A stretch of DNA of 64,000 nucleotides from Inia geoffrensis (Eukaryota > Chordata > Mammalia > Artiodactyla > Iniidae): NCBI GenBank assembly GCA_036417435.1, contig CM070912.1, positions 24,912,055 to 24,976,054 of the forward strand. Reading direction: 5' to 3'. Position 1 is the first letter of the stretch. Each line of letters begins with the position of its first letter. Of this stretch, positions 44,431 to 56,671 are shown piece after piece. The notes beneath the pieces were generated by a model that was given only the letters and a program-made list of their open reading frames with translations, was not told where the DNA came from and ran no database searches. Both the position numbers and the translations under genes were made by a program.

Positions 44431-45029
44431 CTTGACTCTGGTCCCCTGCAACCAACAGCAGGGATGGCCACTGTAAAACTTGGGGAAAACAATCATCTAT
44501 TCATGTACACACTATTCCTTGTGTACATATTATCATTTGATCTCTCAACAATACTTGGAGGTAGGCAAGGCAGGTACGGTGAGTGAGGAAATGATCTCGG
44601 ACAGTATAGGTTGGTTCTCCTTGGTCCCAGAGCAGAGCTGAGACAGGGCCCCTGGAGCTCTTTTCATGCACTGTGGTGCCTCAAAGAATTCTGTGTCTTT
44701 GCTGCAACATACAACCAACCTCAGATCTGTGTCTCTTCTAGGCAGATAAGAAATTGGGCTGGCCCATGTTCTCACCTTGATTTCTTTCTTAAACTCTATA
44801 GTGCCAGCTATGATTCCCCAGCATTTCATGGTCGGGGAGGCAGCTTCATACAGTTCTTGACCACTGGGCCTGACCCACAAGTCTCTTTTTCAGAGCCAGG
44901 TAGGGAGATTGTGACAGGCTAGGTCAGTGGACAAAAGTGATGTCACCCTTCTTCCCAACCCATCCCCTGCTGCCTGCAGCCTTAGGGTTAAAATACCTGC
45001 CTTACTTATGCATTATGTTAACCTTTGAT
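44431..45029. other. Non-repetitive DNA
   Basis: No repeat recognised. Overlapping frames of 103-111 codons on opposite strands (44545-44922) show no motif. Confidence 0.4.
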
Positions 45030-45698
45030 GCCTTAAGAAACCTAACAGCAACCGGAACTCTCAAGAGTTGCTGGTGGGGTTATAAATTGGTATGGGCTCT
45101 CTGGAAAAAAGCCAGGCAGCATCTCTTAAAACTAAACATTTACCTACCCTAGAACTCAGTAATTCCATTCCTAGGTGTATGCTCAAGAGAAAGAAGTGAT
45201 TATGTCCATCAAAAGACATCAGTGAAAATGTTTATGACAGCTTTATTAATAAGAGGCAAAATCGCAAACAGCCTAAATATTCATTGATAGGAAAATGGAT
45301 GTTTTCCAGCAATATTCACTTAATAGAACTTTATATGGCGATAAAAAAGAATGAAATACTACTATGTGTAACAGTATGAAAAAATCTCACAAATGTAAAG
45401 ATGAGATAAATAAGACAGACAACAAAGAAAACACACATTATAATGATTCCATTTCTATGAAGTTCAAGAACAGGTAAAACTAATCTATGGTGACAGAAGT
45501 TGTATAGTGTTTATCATTGCAGGGATTTCAACTCATTAAATGGAATAAGGGAAACTTCTGGGTGACAGAAATGTTCTGTATCTTGATCTTGAGTTGTGCA
45601 TGCATGGATGTGAACATATGTAAAAATTCATCAAGCTTTACACCCAGGAAATATGCGCTTTGCACTGTGTATATCACAATAAAATATTTTTTAATAAT
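45030..45698 (+). mobile_element. L1M 3' region, plus strand
   Basis: 'ctggtggggttataaattgg', 'cagtaattccattcctaggt', 'atggcgataaaaaagaatga', 'cagaaatgttctgtatcttg', 'atatcacaataaaatatttt' in L1 order. Confidence 0.9.
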
Positions 45699-45829
45699 CC
45701 TGTCCGCGGGATCACTAAGGATTCATTCAATAGAAACTCAGAATAATCCCTAAGCAAAAGCCCCTAAAATAAGGTTATCTTTTAAGTTAACCTATGGACC
45801 CTGAATACCTAGTAGTTTCTTCTTACTCA

Positions 45830-46065
45830 AAGACCCAATCCCCAGGCTAGGATAAATATCTCTGAGCTGCCATTGGCATTGTACTCACCACACTGATGCT
45901 GTGTTTATCTGTCTCTCCATCAGACTGCATGGTGCAAGGCCAGGGACTGTTTAACATTTATCTTCTTATCTCAGTACCTAGCAGAGTGCCTGGCTTAGAG
46001 CAGACACTCAGTTAACTATTGATGGACAGTTTAAGGACTGAGTGAATGAAAGAATAAATGTAGGT
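45830..46065 (+). mobile_element. L2 LINE 3' end, plus strand
   Basis: 'gcaaggccagggactgttta', 'agcagagtgcctggcttaga', end 'gaatgaaagaataaatg'. Confidence 0.8.
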
Positions 46066-46155
46066 AGCACACACAAATATGATCTATGATTACAATCTAG
46101 AAAACTGTTGCTGAGCTGTGAGCTGTAGGAGCATTCTTCAGGCAGCATGATGTAG

Positions 46156-46378
46156 ACCAGTGGTTCTCAGCCTGGGGAGATTTTGTCCCCCAGGGGACAT
46201 TTAACAATGTCTGGAGATATGTTTGGTTATTACAACTGGGGGCGGGTGTGCTACTGCACCTGAGATGATGCAATATATCCTACAATGCACAGCTCAGCCT
46301 CTTCTCCCCAACACACATACACACTCACAATCACCCAAAACAAAACGTCAATAGTGCCAAAGTTGAAAAACACTGGAG
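46156..46378 (+). mobile_element. MER5A hAT transposon, plus strand
   Basis: 'cagtggttctcagcctgggg', 'cccccaggggacatttaaca', 'aatagtgccaaagttgaaaa'. The only plus-strand MER5A of four. Confidence 0.93.
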
Positions 46379-46384
46379 CAGAGG

Positions 46385-46590
46385 AACAGGTGCTAAACAC
46401 AGGAAGAAAGTCGTGAGCTCAAATATCAACGGGCTACTACTCATTAGCTGTAGGACTATGGGTAAGTTACAAAATTTCTCAGAGCTTTCTCCCTTGTACA
46501 AATAGGGCTGATGCTACCTTAAAGGTAGGGAAGAGGATTACATGAGCTAAGCTATGTGAAGTGTCTGGCTCAAAACAGGAGCCTGGTGGG
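46385..46590 (+). mobile_element. MIR SINE, plus strand
   Basis: 'gtgagctcaaatatcaacgg', 'cattagctgtaggactatgg', 'gtgaagtgtctggctcaaaa'. Confidence 0.8.
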
Positions 46591-47217
46591 ATTAGTTTCT
46601 CTTCCCTTCCTCACTCCCCATTTCTGATCCCCTTCCCCAGAGGCACAGATGGGCAATTTTTAATAAGAGAAACAGCCCTCAAGCATTGCTTATTCTCCCT
46701 CTGCTAAAGAAACTACTGAAGAGTGAGGCTGCTTGTGAAGAATGCATTTTATTTGCCAGGTACATCAATAGTCCCTGTTCCTAATGAAATGCATTATTAA
46801 AAGATAAAGTCAACATATTCAGAGCTCAGGTCCACGTCACATCCGAATGTAATCTGCCATTCTCCTGGCATTGCAGGTGTCCTTAAGACAGCCTCTGAAA
46901 CATGAATTCTGATTTCCCCAACTCTCCCTTGCTTTCCTCTAAGCCCATACAAACATGCTGGGTTCCTGGGAGATAGGGAGCAATGCCTCATACAGTGCCA
47001 GAATTATATCTGCAAGTGGCAGAGATACCACAAAGAAAGAGCCCAGGCTTGTATTTTGCAAATGCGAAGTGGAATTTCCCGCAGGGCTCAATCTAAGACT
47101 TGCTGCGTTTGTCCCCCATTCCCCTTTATGTATTTCTGAGAGGGACTGGGCCCTAGGCAATCCTACACTGGAATCTTGTGTGTGCTGATTAGTACGAAGT
47201 TTGCTGTCCTTGGTGCT
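46591..47217. other. Non-repetitive DNA
   Basis: No repeat or gene recognised. The two overlapping 73-77 codon frames (46939-47188) are opposed. Confidence 0.4.
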
Positions 47218-47233
47218 GAAAAAGTCTCAAATT

Positions 47234-47678
47234 TTTTTTCTTCTTAAATTCCATATATATGTGTTAGCATACGGTATTTGTCTTTCTCTTTCTGACTTAC
47301 TTCACTCTGTATGAAATGTCACGAAGAACCTAGGGGTAAGACAGGAATAAAGACACAGACCTACTGGAGAACGGACTTGAGGATATGGGGAGGGGGAAGG
47401 GTGAGCTGTGACAAAGCGAGAGAGAGGCACAGACATACATACACTACCAAACGTAAGGTAGATAGCTAATGGGAAGCAGCCGCATAGCACAGGGATATCA
47501 GCTGGGTGCTTTGTGACTGCCTGGAGGGGTGGGATAGGGAGGGTGGGAGGGAGGGAGACGTAAGAGGGAAGAGATATGGGAACATACGTATATGTATAAC
47601 TGATTCACTTTGTTATAAAGCAGAAACTAACACACCATTGTAAAGCAATTATACCCCAATAAAGATGTTAAAAAAAAG
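47234..47678 (+). mobile_element. Young L1 3' end with 5' inversion (twin priming)
   Basis: A 445-bp L1 insertion in two parts. 47234-47313 is the reverse complement of L1 3'UTR text, and 47314-47678 is the directly following 3'UTR in plus orientation, ending in an A-run. In the L1 consensus the two parts are neighbours, so the left part was simply inverted. A 14-bp duplication, aaaagtctcaaatt, flanks the whole at 47220-47233 and 47679-47692. The sequence looks little diverged. Confidence 0.95.
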
Positions 47679-47827
47679 AAAAGTCTCAAATTGCCAAGGG
47701 TTTCTGAGTCACTTTTGCATTTCCAATACTCACGTTGACCAGGGAATATGATATGACAGGACATTAATACATATTTTAACAAATTGTTAATATGGAATAC
47801 TTTGAAACACACAGAACAAATGTAATA

Positions 47828-47955
47828 ATAAAAATGACTAATATTTACTGAGAGCATGCTACTTTCTAGGCATTGTTATTTATTTTATATCATGAGGTAT
47901 GTACCATATATTCATCATTCTTCAGATGAGGAGAACTGAGGGAATAACCATCCCA
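47828..47955 (-). mobile_element. MIR SINE fragment, minus strand
   Basis: 'ctaatatttactgagagcat' and 'cttcagatgaggagaactga' in reversed MIR order. Confidence 0.7.
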
Positions 47956-48054
47956 TTAGCCTGACCTTCTGGTGACAAACACATTGACAATGGACAACCC
48001 CTCCACTTGGCTCCAGATCCCATCTTCTCTCATCTCCTCAAAGACTCATCTCAT

Positions 48055-48560
48055 CTTAGGTATTTTGTTTGAATAGATAGTACACATGTTCAAAAAGCAA
48101 ACCATATCAAAATATGTATACTGCTGTATTTCACTGGCCCATTTCCACCCCTACCCTTCACAGGTAACCAATTTTTAGATTTTTTTTGAGGTGTCCTTAC
48201 AGAATCTTTATCTAAATATAAGAAATATATACCCCCTCCTTGTTTTTACTTGTTAGCACATGATGCACCCTGTTCTGCTCCTCTCACTTCATCGTACATT
48301 TGGAGATATTTCCATATGGATACTTAGAGAGAGCTTCCTCATTCTTTATTTAGTTGCTTAGTATTCCATGATATGGCTGTAACAGAATTTATTTAACCAG
48401 TAACCTATCCTTTGAAAACTGGGTTGTGTCCAGTCTTTTGATCTCTCAAAAAATACTGCACTAACCTTACATATAGTATTTTCATACATGCAATTACATC
48501 CATATGATAAATTATCAGAGAGAGGTTTTGCTGAATCAAAGGGAACATGCAAAGCTACTT
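48055..48560 (-). mobile_element. L1M 3'UTR, minus strand
   Basis: 'cttagtattccatgatatgg', 'tgggttgtgtccagtctttt', 'tgctgaatcaaagggaacat' are reversed L1M 3'UTR. Confidence 0.8.
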
Positions 48561-48594
48561 ACTTAGTTTCTCTATTTTCTCTCCTGACCCCTAC

Positions 48595-48718
48595 ATTATA
48601 TTTCTAAAGGCATCTACATGGGTATTTTAAAACTGTAAATCATATTAGGTCAATTCCTAGCTCAAAGCCCTCCAAAGCTTCTCACTGCATATATATGAGA
48701 TTTAAATGCTTCACTCTG
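48595..48718 (+). mobile_element. L2 LINE, left half (split by L1)
   Basis: 'gctcaaagccctccaaagct' is L2 coding-region text. The rest of this L2 resumes at 55724 beyond the 7-kb L1. The last 15 bp (48704-48718) are the target-site duplication. Confidence 0.8.
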
Positions 48719-49457
48719 AGAGTGGCCAAGATGGTAAGAGTAGAAGGACTCTGAACTCACCTCCTCCCACAGGCTTACAAAAATTACAACTATTTACAGA
48801 GCAACTATTGATGAGAAAGATCTGAAGACAGCTGTTGTAGAAAAGATCTTCTACAAATGAAATTATAAAGAAGGAACCACCACAAGATGGGTAGGAGGGG
48901 TGGAGATGGTACAGACGAGACCCACACCCCTGGGTAGGCAACCCACAAATGGGAGGATTATTACCATGACAGAGGTTCTTTCCAAGGAGTGAGGGGTCTG
49001 AGCCCCATATTGGGCCCCCTGGGGGTCCTGCACTAGGAAGATGAGCCCACAGAACATTTGGCTTTGAAGGAAGCAGGGCTTACTTTTGGGAGACCCAAGG
49101 ACTATAGGAAACAGAGACTCTACTCTTAAAGGGCACATCAAAAAATCTCATGTGCTCTGAAGTCCAGGACATGAATAATAATTTGAAAGAAGCCTTTGTC
49201 AGACCCACTTGCTGATCTTGGAGAAGCTCCCCAAAAGTCAGGAGGCAACTGGGACTCAACCTGGGGACACAGACACTGAGTACAGCAATGTGGGGTTGCT
49301 AATTCAACCACGAGGGTACTGCTGCTGGCAAGCACTATTTTGGAGTTTTCCCTCTAGCTTATTGGTACCAGGAACCAGACTAACCCATCAGCCAGTCAAC
49401 ACCAATCTTGGGACCACCCAGGCCAAGGGGCCAGCCATGCATGGACCAGAGCCCTAT

Positions 49458-49570
49458 CCACCAGCAGGCTGGAATTAGCCATAGGCCCCCCTGAGCACCC
49501 CAGCTGCCCTGGGAACCAGCTCCACCCACCAGAGGGCCTGGGACCCAATCCTGCCCACCAACTGGCTGGC
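49458..49570 (+). repeat. Imperfect repeats in L1 5'UTR with a CTCF-like motif
   Basis: Three related blocks begin with ccacca at about 49458, 49526 and 49555, each followed by a GGC-containing segment. The middle one, CCACCAGAGGGCC (49526-49538), fits the CTCF core. Confidence 0.45.
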
Positions 49571-49908
49571 ACCAGGACTGGAACTCCCCAGGTCACGCAG
49601 CCAGCTGCGTGAGGATCCAGACCAACCATCAATGGCTATCAGCCTCTGCAGTAGGCAAAGCATGGCAACCAACCAGGCCAGGAGCCAACCACAGTAGTCA
49701 GCCCTGCTAAAACAGAAAGATCCATGCAGCCCACATAGGGGACATGCCCAGAGAACACAGCTCTGGTGAACAGAGGGGAGTGTACTGCTGGGCCCCATAG
49801 GACATCTCCTACATAAGGCCATGTCTCCAAGATAGGGAAATGTAAATGTCCTACCTAATAAATGGAAATAAAAATGGAGAATCAGGCAAAATGAGGTGAC
49901 AGAGGAAT

Positions 49909-50772
49909 ATGTTCCAAATGAAGAAACAAGACATAACCTCAGAAAAAGAACTAAGCAAAGTGGAGATAAACAATCTACCTGATAAAGAGTTCAAGGTAAT
50001 GATCGTAAAGATGCTCATCAAACACAGGAGAAGAATGGATGAACACAGTGAGAAGTTCCTAAAAGAGTTGGAAAATACAAAGAAGAGCCAAACAGCACTG
50101 AAGAACACAATAACTAAAATAAAAACTACACTGGAAGGAATCAACAGTAGACTAGAAGATACTAGAGGAAAAGATCAATGAACTGAAAGATAGAGTAGTG
50201 GAAATCACTCAAGCTGAACAGAAAAAAAGAAAAAAGAACTTTTAAAAATGAGGACAGGGGGAAGGGAGTGAAAAAAAAAAAAAAAAAAAAAAATGAGGAC
50301 AGTTTAAAAGACCTCTGGGACAACATCATTCATGCTAACATTCGCATTATGAGGGTCCCAGAAGGAAAAGAGCAAGAGTAAGGGGCAGAGAACATATCTG
50401 AAGACATAATAGCTGAACACTTCCCAAACTGGGAAAAAAAAAAAAGACATCCAGGTCCAGGAAGCACGGACAGTCCCAAAGAGGTTCATACCAAGGCATG
50501 TTGTAATTAAAATGGAAAAAAATTAAATACCAAGAGAGAATCTTAAAAGCAGCAAGGAAAATATAAAGGAACTCCCACAAGGCTATCAGGTGATACCCTG
50601 CAGGTCAGCAGGGAGTAGTATGACATATTTAAAGAGATAAGAATACTCTACCCAGCAAAGCCATCATTCAAATTTGAAGGGGGAAATAAAGAGATTTACA
50701 GACAAGCAAAAGCTAAAAGAGATCTGCACCATTAAACCTGATTTACAAGAAATGGTTAAGAGACTTCTCTAA
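49909..50772 (+). pseudogene. L1 ORF1 remnant (RNA-binding coiled-coil protein)
   Basis: The 90-codon N-terminal frame from ATG 49909 is rich in Lys, Glu and Leu heptads, consistent with the L1 ORF1p coiled coil. ORF1p trimerises and coats L1 RNA. The frame ends at a stop (TGA, 50179-50181) after an indel. The remainder, to a TAA at about 50770-50772, is read in other frames and is interrupted by the small insertion at 50258-50293. Not functional. Confidence 0.85.
50258..50293 (+). mobile_element. Minimal retroposed insert: 13 nt plus A tail
   Basis: ggggaagggagtg (50258-50270) followed by about 23 A. It is flanked by a duplicated aaaaatgaggacag (50244-50257 and about 50289-50302). This has the hallmarks of an extremely 5'-truncated retroposition into L1 ORF1. 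Confidence 0.75.
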
Positions 50773-51235
50773 GTGGAAAAGACAAGACCCCAACCAGAAA
50801 TATAAAAATTACAAAAGGAAAAATCTCCTTGGTAAAGGCAAATATACCATAAAAGTAGTAGATCAACCACTTATAAAGCTAGTAGAAAGGTTAAAAGTCA
50901 AAGTAGTAAAATCATGTCCATCCACAATAAATATTTAAGGGATATACAAAATCAAAATATGTAAAATATGATATTAAAAACACTAAAATGTGGGGTAGGG
51001 GTGTAAATTGCAGGGTTGTAAAATAAAATGTGTTTGAACTTAAGAGATCAGCAACTTACATCATATATATATATATATCATGGTAACCACAAACCAAAAA
51101 TCTAAAATAGATACATACAAAAAAAGAAGAGAAAGGAATTCAAACATAACACTAAAGATAGTCATCAAATCACAAGGGAAGAGAGCAAAAGAAACAGAAA
51201 AGAATTATAAAAACAAACAGAAAACAATGAACAAA

Positions 51236-54200
51236 ATGGCAATAACTACATACCTATCAATAATTACTTGAACTATAAATAGACTAAATGCTCCAAGCAA
51301 ACGGCATAGAGTAGCTGAACGGATACAAAAAAGGACCCATATATGTGGCCTAAAAGTGACTAACTTCAAATCTAAAGACACACACAGACTGCAAATGAGG
51401 AGATGGAAAAGGGTACTCCATAAAAATAGAAATGAAAAGAAAATCGGCTTGGGAATACTCATATCAGACAAAATAGATTTTAAAACAAAGATTGTAACAG
51501 AAGACAAAAGGCAAAGAAGGACATTACATTATCAAAGGATCAATCCAACAAGAAGATATAACAATTATAAATATGCATGCACCAACATAGGAGCACCCAA
51601 AAACATAAAGCAAATATTAACATAAAGGGAGACATTGACAGTAATACAATAAGAGTATGGGATATTAACACCCTACTTAGATCAGTGGACAGATAAGCCA
51701 GACAGAAAATCAATAAGGAAACACTGTCTTTATATGACACATCAGACCAGATGGACTTAATAGATATAGAGAGAGAACATTCCATCCCAAAGCAGCAGAA
51801 TACACTTTCTTTTCAAGTGCACATCGAACATTCTTCAGGACAGAACCCGTGCTAAGCCACAAAACAAGTCTCAATGGACTTAAGAAAACTGAAATCATTT
51901 CAAGCATCTTTGCCAACTGCAGTGCAATGAAACTAGAAATCAACTACAAAAAAACCACAAAACACTGCAAAAGACACAAACACGTGGAGGCTAAACAATA
52001 TTCTACTAAACAACCAATGGGTCACTGAAGAAATCGAAGAGGAAATCAAAAAATACCTCAAGATAAATGAAAATGAAAACACAGTGATCCAAAATCTATA
52101 CGACACAGCAAAAGCAGTTCTAAGAGGAAAGTTTAGGTGATACAAGCCTACCTCAGGAAACAAGAAAAATCTCAAATAAACAACCTAGCCTTACACCTAA
52201 AGGTACTACATAAAGAAGAACAAACAAAACCCAAAGTGAGTAGAAGGGAAAAAAATCATTAAGATCAGAGCAGAAATAAATCAAATAGAGACTAAAAAAT
52301 AATAGAAAAGGTCAATGAAACTAAGAGCTGGTTCTTTGAAAAGATAAATAAAATTGCCTCCAGTCAGATCCATCAAGAAAAAAAGAGATCCCAAATAAAT
52401 AAATTCAGAAATAAAAGAGAAGTTAAACTGACATCACAGAAATACAAAAGATCATAAGAGATTATTACAAACAATTATACACCAATAAAACAGACAGCCT
52501 AGAGGAAATGAACAAATTCTTAGAAATGTACAATCTCACAAGACGGAATCAGGAAGAAATAGAAAACATGAACTGACAAATTATCAGTAATAAAAATGAA
52601 TCAGTAATTTAAAAACTCCCAACAAACAAAAGTCCAGGACTAGATGGCTTCATAGGTGAATTCCACCAAATATTTAACAAAGAGTTAACACTTATCCTTC
52701 TTAAACTATTCCAAAAAATTGTAGAGAAAAGGAAGGCTTCAGAACCCCTTCCATGAGGCCAGCATCACTCTAATACCAAGACCAGACAAAGACAACACAA
52801 AAAAAGGAAATTACAGGCCAATATCACTAATTAACATAGATGCAAAAGTTCTCAACAAAACATTAGCAAACCAAACTCAACGATTCATTAACAACTCAAT
52901 ACACCATGATCAAGTGGGATTTATCCCAAAGATCCAAGAATAGTTCAATATCTGCAAATCAACCTATGTGATATACCACATTAAAAAACTGAAGAATAAA
53001 AATCAAATGATCATTTCAGTAGATGCAGAAAAAGCTTTCGACAAATTTCAACACCTATTCATGATAAAAACTCTCAACCAAGTGGGTATAAGGGAACATA
53101 CCTCAACATAATGAAGTCCACAGCTAACATCAAGCCCACAGCTAACATCATACTCAGTGGTGAAAAGCTTAAAGCATTTCCTCTAAGATCAGGAACAAGA
53201 CAAGAATGCCCTCTCTCACCATTTTTATTCAACACAGTATTGGAAGACTTAGCCACAACAATCAAAAAGAAGAAGAAGTAAAAGGAATCCAAATCGGAAA
53301 GAAAGGAGTAAAACTGTTGCTGCTTGCAGAAGACATAATACTATATATAGAAAATCCTAAAGACACTACCAGAAAAACTATTAGAACTCATCAATGAATC
53401 CAGGAAAGTTGCAGGATACTAAATTAATATACAGAAACCTGTTACATTTCTATACATTAACAATGAACTATCAGAAAGAGAAATTAATAAATCCCATTAA
53501 CTGCATCAAAAAGAATAAGATACCTAGAAATAAATCTAACTGAGCTAAAAGACTTGTACTCAGAAAACTGTAACACTGATGAAAGAAACTGAAGATGACA
53601 TAAACAAATGTAAAGATAAACCATGCTCATGGATTGAAAGAACTAACGTTGTTAAAACAACCATACCACCCAAGGCAATCTACAGATTCAATGCAATCTC
53701 TATCAAAATACCCATGACATTTTCCACAGCAGTCGAACAAATCATTCTAAAATTTGTATGGAAACACAAAAGACCCCAAATAGCCAAAGCAATCTTGAGA
53801 AAGAAAAATGGAGCTGGAGGAATCAGGCTCCCTGATTTCAAACTATACTACAAAGCTACAATAATCAAAAAGTACAGTACTGGCACAAAAACACATACAT
53901 AGATTAAGAGAACAGAACAGAGAGCTTCAGAAATAAACCCACACTCATATGGTCAATTAATCTATGACAAAGAAGCCATGAAAATACAATGTGGAAAAGA
54001 CCGCCTCTTCAATAAATGGGGCTGGGAAAACTGGACAACTGCAGGCAAAAGAAACTGGACTACTTTCTCATACCATGTACAAAAATAAATTCAAAATGGA
54101 TTAAACACTTAAACATAAGACCTGAAACCATTACACTCCTAGAAGAAAACAGGTAGCATACTCTTTGACATCAGTCTTAGCAATATTAACATTGATTTGG

Positions 54201-55015
54201 ATCTGTCTCCTCAGGCAAAGGAAACAAAGAGAAAAATAAACAAATGGAACAACATCAAACTAAACAGCTTTTGCACAACAAAGCAAACTATCAACAAAAT
54301 GAAAAGGCAGCCTACTGAATGACAGAAGATATTTGCAAATGATCTATCTGTTAAGGGGTTAATATCCAAAATATACAAAGAACACATACAATTCAATATC
54401 CAAAAAAAAGAACCTGATTTAAAAAATGTGCAGAGAACCTGAATAGACATTTTTCCAGAGAAGACATACAAATAGCCTACCGGCAGGTGAAAAGTTGCTC
54501 AGCATCACTAATCATCAGAGAAATGGAAATCAAAACCACGATGAGATAACATATCACACCAGTCAAATGAGCTGTTATCAAAAAGACTACAAATAACAAG
54601 TGTTGTTGAGGATGTGGAGAAAAGGGAGCCCTAGTTACGTTCCCTGTTGGTGAGAATGTCAACTGGTATAGCCACTATGGAGAACATAGTACTATCATAT
54701 GATCCAGTAATTCCACTCATGGGTAATTATCTGAAGATTTCGAAAACACTAATTTGAAAAGATATTTGCACTTCTATGTTCATTGTAGCACCATTTACAA
54801 AGCAAAGACATGGAAGCAAACCGAGTGCTCATCAACAGATGAATGGATAAAGAAGATATGGTATGTATACAATGGAATATTACTTAGCCATAAAAAAGAA
54901 TGAAATTGTGCCATTTGCAACACCATGGGTGGCCCTAGAAGGTATTATGGTAAGTGAAATAAGTCAGACAGAGAAAGACAAATACCGTATGATTTCACTT
55001 ACATGCGGAATCTAG
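51236..55015 (+). pseudogene. L1 ORF2 remnant (endonuclease / reverse transcriptase)
   Basis: The span equals about 1,259 codons, the usual length for L1 ORF2p. The endonuclease part is interrupted 12 codons in (TGA at 51272-51274). Reverse-transcriptase text is clear at 53206-53397. There the active-site region reads LLAEDII (53323-53340 area) where L1 has LFADD, so the first catalytic Asp is Glu. A C-terminal segment at 53579-53902 retains the [18 protein letters not shown] block. The gene ends at TAG 55013-55015. Multiple further stops and frameshifts occur. Confidence 0.9.
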
Positions 55016-55723
55016 AAAATAAAAGAACAAACAAAACAAAACCAAAACTGAGTCATGGATACAGAGTACAACATGTGGCTGTCAGAGGAGAGGGGGTAGA
55101 GGGATGAGATAGGTGAGGGAGATTAAGAGGTTGCAGTTGCAAAATAAATGAGTCAGGGGTATGAGATGTACAATGTGGGGAATATAGTCAATAATTATAT
55201 AATATCATAATTACATAATAATTATGTGACAGATCATAACCAGACTTAGCCTGGTGATCATTTTGAAATGTATAGAAATATTGAATCATTATGTTGTATA
55301 ACAAGAACCAACATAGTGTTGTAGGTCAATTCTACTTCAAAAACAAACAAACTCATAGAGAAAGAGATCAGATTTTTGGCAGGGGGTGGAGTGAGGGAGA
55401 ATTGGATGAAGGCAGTCAAAAGGTACAAACTTCCACTTACAAGATAAATGAGAACTAAGGATGTAATGTACAACATGACAAATACAATTAGCACTGCTCT
55501 ATGTTGTATATGAAAGTTCTTGAGAGAGTAAATCCTGAGTTCTCATCACAAGTTAAAAAATTGTTTTTCTATTTTTTTAATGTTGTATCTAGATGAGATG
55601 ATGGATGTTCACTAAACTCATAATCATTTCATATTGTGGGTAAGTCAAATCATGATGCTGTACACAAACTTATACAGCACTGTATAAAAATCATATCTCA
55701 ATAAAACTGGAAGAAAGATAAAT

Positions 55724-56148
55724 AAATACCTCACTCTGGCCTCCAAGATCTGCTTGCTTTGGACTGTGACCACTCAGCCCTCACTCAGTAAGCTCCAGCA
55801 GTTCTTTAAATTTCTAGAACACACCCTTGCCTTTGCATGTGTCCATCACATTTCTCACTCCCTATCAGCTTATCATACCTCAGAGAAGCTTCTCTAACAC
55901 TGCAACTGAAGCCCTCCACCGTGCCCCCTAATGCTAACTTCATCTAGTGTACTGTCGTATTTTATTTCTTTATAACTCTTATCACTACCAGATAGTGCCT
56001 TAATTCTTCTGCTTGTCTCCTACTAAAATGTAACCTTCATGTGGGGCAGGGACTTACCTGGTTCATCACTGTAATCTCTGGTTCTAGAAGAGTACCCAAA
56101 AAAGTAATGCCTGGCAAGTGTTTATTGAATGGCTGTTAACATCCCTGT
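55724..56148 (+). mobile_element. L2 LINE, right half (split by L1)
   Basis: Continues the L2 from 48718: 'cactcagtaagctccagcag', 'acacccttgcctttgcatgt', 'aaccttcatgtggggcaggg', and the end 'agtgtttattgaatggctgt'. Confidence 0.85.
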
Positions 56149-56149
56149 A

Positions 56150-56622
56150 TATTAACTTCCAGCATCTTTCCCAAAATGCATTTTTACATAGGTGAGGTGA
56201 TATGATGCATATAACTTTATATATTTACTTTGTCATATAACATTGCATCTACACATTTTCCCAGGAAATTAAAAGTTCTTTGCAAACCCTCTTTTTATGA
56301 ATCCAGGGTAATTTATCATAGGGAAATTTATAATTATTTCAATCATTCACTTTGTTAGATGTTTAGGTTGTTTCCACATTTTTTTGTTATTTGAATTAAC
56401 ACAATGGTAAATGTATTTAAGCATAAATATTTGCCCATAATTTTGAATGTTCCCTAAAACTGGATTTATTAGGGTAAAAGGGTAAGATTATTTTAAGTCA
56501 TCAGATACTCTTATGAAATAGCTTGTCAGAAAGATGGCAATAATTTATACACCTCTCAGCAGTAAATCACCCGCCCTCCACATCTTTAATATTTTTTCAG
56601 TATTTACTAGTTTGATCAATTA
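56150..56622 (-). mobile_element. L1M 3'UTR, minus strand
   Basis: 'taagcataaatatttgccca' and 'taggttgtttccacattttt' are reversed L1M 3'UTR. A SINE inserted at 56623; the L1M probably continues to about 56930. Confidence 0.7.
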
Positions 56623-56626
56623 TCCT

Positions 56627-56671
<45 letters not shown>

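Larger units (their letters stand above)
48719..55723 (+). mobile_element. Nearly full-length L1, about 7.0 kb, inactive
   Basis: One complete insertion: 5'UTR 48719-49860, ORF1 region to about 50772, spacer to 51235, ORF2 51236-55015, 3'UTR to 55723. The first bases contain AAGATGG (48728-48734), matching the YY1 site found at the start of many mammalian L1s. Target-site duplication aaatgcttcactctg (48704-48718) and aaatacctcactctg (55724-55738) agrees at 13 of 15 bases. It split an L2. Both ORFs carry many stops and shifts, so no protein is expected. Confidence 0.93.

Noticed and set aside
49138..49830. Trp/Gly-rich minus-strand frames up to 115 codons
   Set aside because: Antisense of the L1 5'UTR imperfect repeats.
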